This document shows positions 5,295 through 6,793 of a DNA stretch of 6,793 nt, piece after piece. The DNA comes from Selenomonadaceae bacterium (lineage in GTDB: Bacteria; Bacillota; Negativicutes; Selenomonadales; Selenomonadaceae), in contig JAEEGN010000061.1 of NCBI GenBank assembly GCA_016280345.1, forward strand, positions 1-6,793, in the 5' to 3' direction. The notes under the pieces were generated by a model. That model did no database searches. It saw only the letters and a list, made by a program, of their open reading frames with translations, and was not told the origin of the DNA. A program made the position numbers and the translations under genes. Each line of letters starts with the position of its first letter. Position 1 is the stretch's first letter.

Positions 5295-6793
5295 TCGATG
5301 TCGATCCAGACGTCGTCGCGGCGATGGAGCCCCTGGGCGCGCAGGAAGTCCTGCACCGCCGGGAGGTTGCCCGCCTTGATGAGCAGGCAGAAGCGATAGA
5401 CGCCCCGGTACTTCCGGACGAGGGCCGGGGCGGGGCCGAGAATCTGCTGCCGGCGGTCCCCGGGGAAAGCGCGTTCAAAGGCGTCGCGCACCTGCTCGGC
5501 CGCGCCCCGCGCTTTGGCCTCGTCTTCGCGCAGGAAGGTCAGCTTGACGAGGCGGCAGAAGGGGGGGAAGAAGAGCTCCTGCCGCAGCGCCGCCTCCTGC
5601 CGGTAGAACCCTTCGTAGTCCTGCCGGAGGGCGCACTGGACGGCGTAATGCCCGGGGTTATAGCACTGGACCAGCACCCGGCCGGGAATATCGCCGCGCC
5701 CCGCCCGGCCGGCGGTCTGGGTGATGAGGGTGAAGCAGCGCTCCGCCGCCCGGAAGTCGGGCAGATTCAGCGAGGCGTCGGCGCTGATGATGCCGACGGT
5801 GGTGACGTTGGGAATATCGTGGCCCTTCGCCACCATCTGCGTGCCCAGCAGGATATCGTATTCGCCCCGGCGGAAGGCGTCCAGAATTTCGGCGTGGGCG
5901 AATTTCCGCTGGGTGGTGTCGCGGTCGAGGCGGACGACGCGGGCCTCGGGAACGAGGCTTGCCAGCTCCTGCTCCAGTTTCTCGGTGCCGGAGCCGAAGT
6001 AGCGGATATAGCGGCTGCCGCAGGAGGGGCAGACGTCCGGCGGCGTCTCGTGGGCGTCGCAGTGGTGGCAGGCGAGGCGCCCGTCCCGGTGATAGACGAG
6101 GGGCAGGCCGCAGAAGCGGCAGACCGCGACGTAGCCGCAGGAGCGGCACATGATGAAGGTGGAGTACCCGCGCCGGTTCAGCATCAGGATGACCTGACGG
6201 CGGGCGGCGACGGTCTCATGGATGGCGGCCTGCAGGGGCCGGGAAAGGATCTGGCGGTTGCCCTGGCGAAGCTCCCGGCGCATATCGACGCACTCCACCG
6301 CCGGCAGGGGGCGGCGCTCCACCCGGTGAGGCAGGGTGAGAAAGGACAGTTGCCCCGCCTGCGCGAAATGAAAGGTTTCCAGAGAGGGCGTGGCGCTGCC
6401 CAGCAGCAGGACGGCCCGGTGGATGCGGGCCAGCGCCGCCGCCACGGTGCGGGCCTGATAGCGGGGCGCCTCGTCCTGCTTGTAGGACATATCCTGCTCC
6501 TCGTCCATGATGATGAGGCCCAGCCGCGCCGCCGGCGTGAACAGGGCCGAGCGGGCGCCGATGATGACGCCCGCCTCTTCGCGGCGGATGCGGAAGTAAG
6601 CGTCGTTGCGCTCGGCCACGGACAGGCCGCTGTGGATGACCGCGATGTCGCCGGCGAAGGATTCCCGGAAGGCGCGCACCAGCTGTCCCGTCAGGGCGAT
6701 CTCCGGCACCAGGACGATGACGCTCTTCCCCATGCTCAGGCAGGCGCGGGTCAGGCGCATGTAGACTTCCGTCTTCCCGGAGCCGGTGACCCC
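5279..6793 (-). CDS. priA: Primosomal replication-restart helicase PriA, 5' end cut off by window
   Basis: PriA is a 3'-to-5' superfamily 2 helicase that recognises stalled or repaired forks and reloads the replicative helicase. The frame is open from the window edge and begins inside the Walker A motif GVTGSGKTEVYM, so the true start lies outside. 504 residues are present; whole PriA is about 730-830. Missing is the N-terminal DNA-binding and winged-helix part. In fragment numbering: Walker A Lys7, DEEQD box at 97-101 followed by SYKQDEAPRYQAR, GSATPSLET from 132, and eight zinc-binding cysteines in four CxxC pairs (216/219, 225/228, 242/245, 255/258). Next come GTQMVAKGHD at 317-326, ADASLNLPDFRAAER from 338 and QTAGRAGRG at 359-367, then the C-terminal domain ending DVWIDIDPISA. 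All helicase motifs are intact. In many Bacillota priA is followed by def and fmt; here a diguanylate cyclase follows instead. Confidence 0.98.
   Translation of the reverse strand, partial: GVTGSGKTEVYMRLTRACLSMGKSVIVLVPEIALTGQLVRAFRESFAGDIAVIHSGLSVAERNDAYFRIRREEAGVIIGARSALFTPAARLGLIIMDEEQDMSYKQDEAPRYQARTVAAALARIHRAVLLLGSATPSLETFHFAQAGQLSFLTLPHRVERRPLPAVECVDMRRELRQGNRQILSRPLQAAIHETVAARRQVILMLNRRGYSTFIMCRSCGYVAVCRFCGLPLVYHRDGRLACHHCDAHETPPDVCPSCGSRYIRYFGSGTEKLEQELASLVPEARVVRLDRDTTQRKFAHAEILDAFRRGEYDILLGTQMVAKGHDIPNVTTVGIISADASLNLPDFRAAERCFTLITQTAGRAGRGDIPGRVLVQCYNPGHYAVQCALRQDYEGFYRQEAALRQELFFPPFCRLVKLTFLREDEAKARGAAEQVRDAFERAFPGDRRQQILGPAPALVRKYRGVYRFCLLIKAGNLPAVQDFLRAQGLHRRDDVWIDIDPISA

Noticed and set aside
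3580..5379. Plus-strand open frame of 599 codons opposite the FIST-GGDEF gene
   Set aside because: It is a shadow of the minus-strand cyclase, with no recognisable domain, and runs through the intergenic promoter into priA.
1..6793. Mobile elements, CRISPR array, tRNA or rRNA genes
   Set aside because: I saw no transposase or integrase motifs, regularly spaced repeats, tRNA cloverleaf or rRNA sequence. The window is almost fully occupied by four ordinary coding regions.

Overview
The window is a GC-rich bacterial chromosomal segment in which all four genes lie on the minus strand, so it reads right to left: priA (5' part cut off by the window edge), a FIST-GGDEF diguanylate cyclase, a lipoprotein substrate-binding protein of the FecB/BtuF type, and a CobN-family chelatase large subunit (3' part cut off by the window edge). 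The very high GC at third codon positions produces long antisense shadow ORFs. I treat none of them as genes.

The source is uncertain. Strong Shine-Dalgarno sites, a consensus sigma-70-type promoter, a lipid-anchored binding protein and a CobN homologue next to an iron/tetrapyrrole-type binding protein would fit a GC-rich anaerobic Bacillota, for example a Negativicutes member. This is an inference from gene style, not a phylogenetic result.

Region by region on the minus strand: (1) 6793-5279 is the helicase half of the primosomal protein PriA, from Walker A to the C-terminus. A probable weak terminator overlaps its stop codon. (2) 5278-5182 is a short intergenic gap with a plausible promoter for the next gene. 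(3) 5181-3406 is a soluble diguanylate cyclase with an N-terminal FIST sensor, followed by a textbook intrinsic terminator at 3361-3396. (4) 3360-3228 is a promoter region with a near-perfect promoter (TTGACA, 17 bp, TATATT) and two palindromes overlapping its -35 and -10 elements. (5) 3227-2277 is the binding protein and 2256-1 the CobN-like protein. They are 20 bp apart and almost certainly one operon.

The most interesting unit is the binding-protein/CobN pair. It suggests capture of a metal-tetrapyrrole, corrinoid or metal chelate at the cell surface, followed by metal insertion or removal in the cytoplasm. Possible roles are a cobaltochelatase, or a heme-dechelating protein like the CobN-homologue HmuS of Bacteroides. 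The permease, ATPase and any AAA+ chelatase partners would have to lie beyond position 1. The neighbouring FIST-GGDEF protein turns an unknown ligand signal into c-di-GMP. Some FIST proteins (NosP) bind heme, so a functional link is conceivable but unproven.
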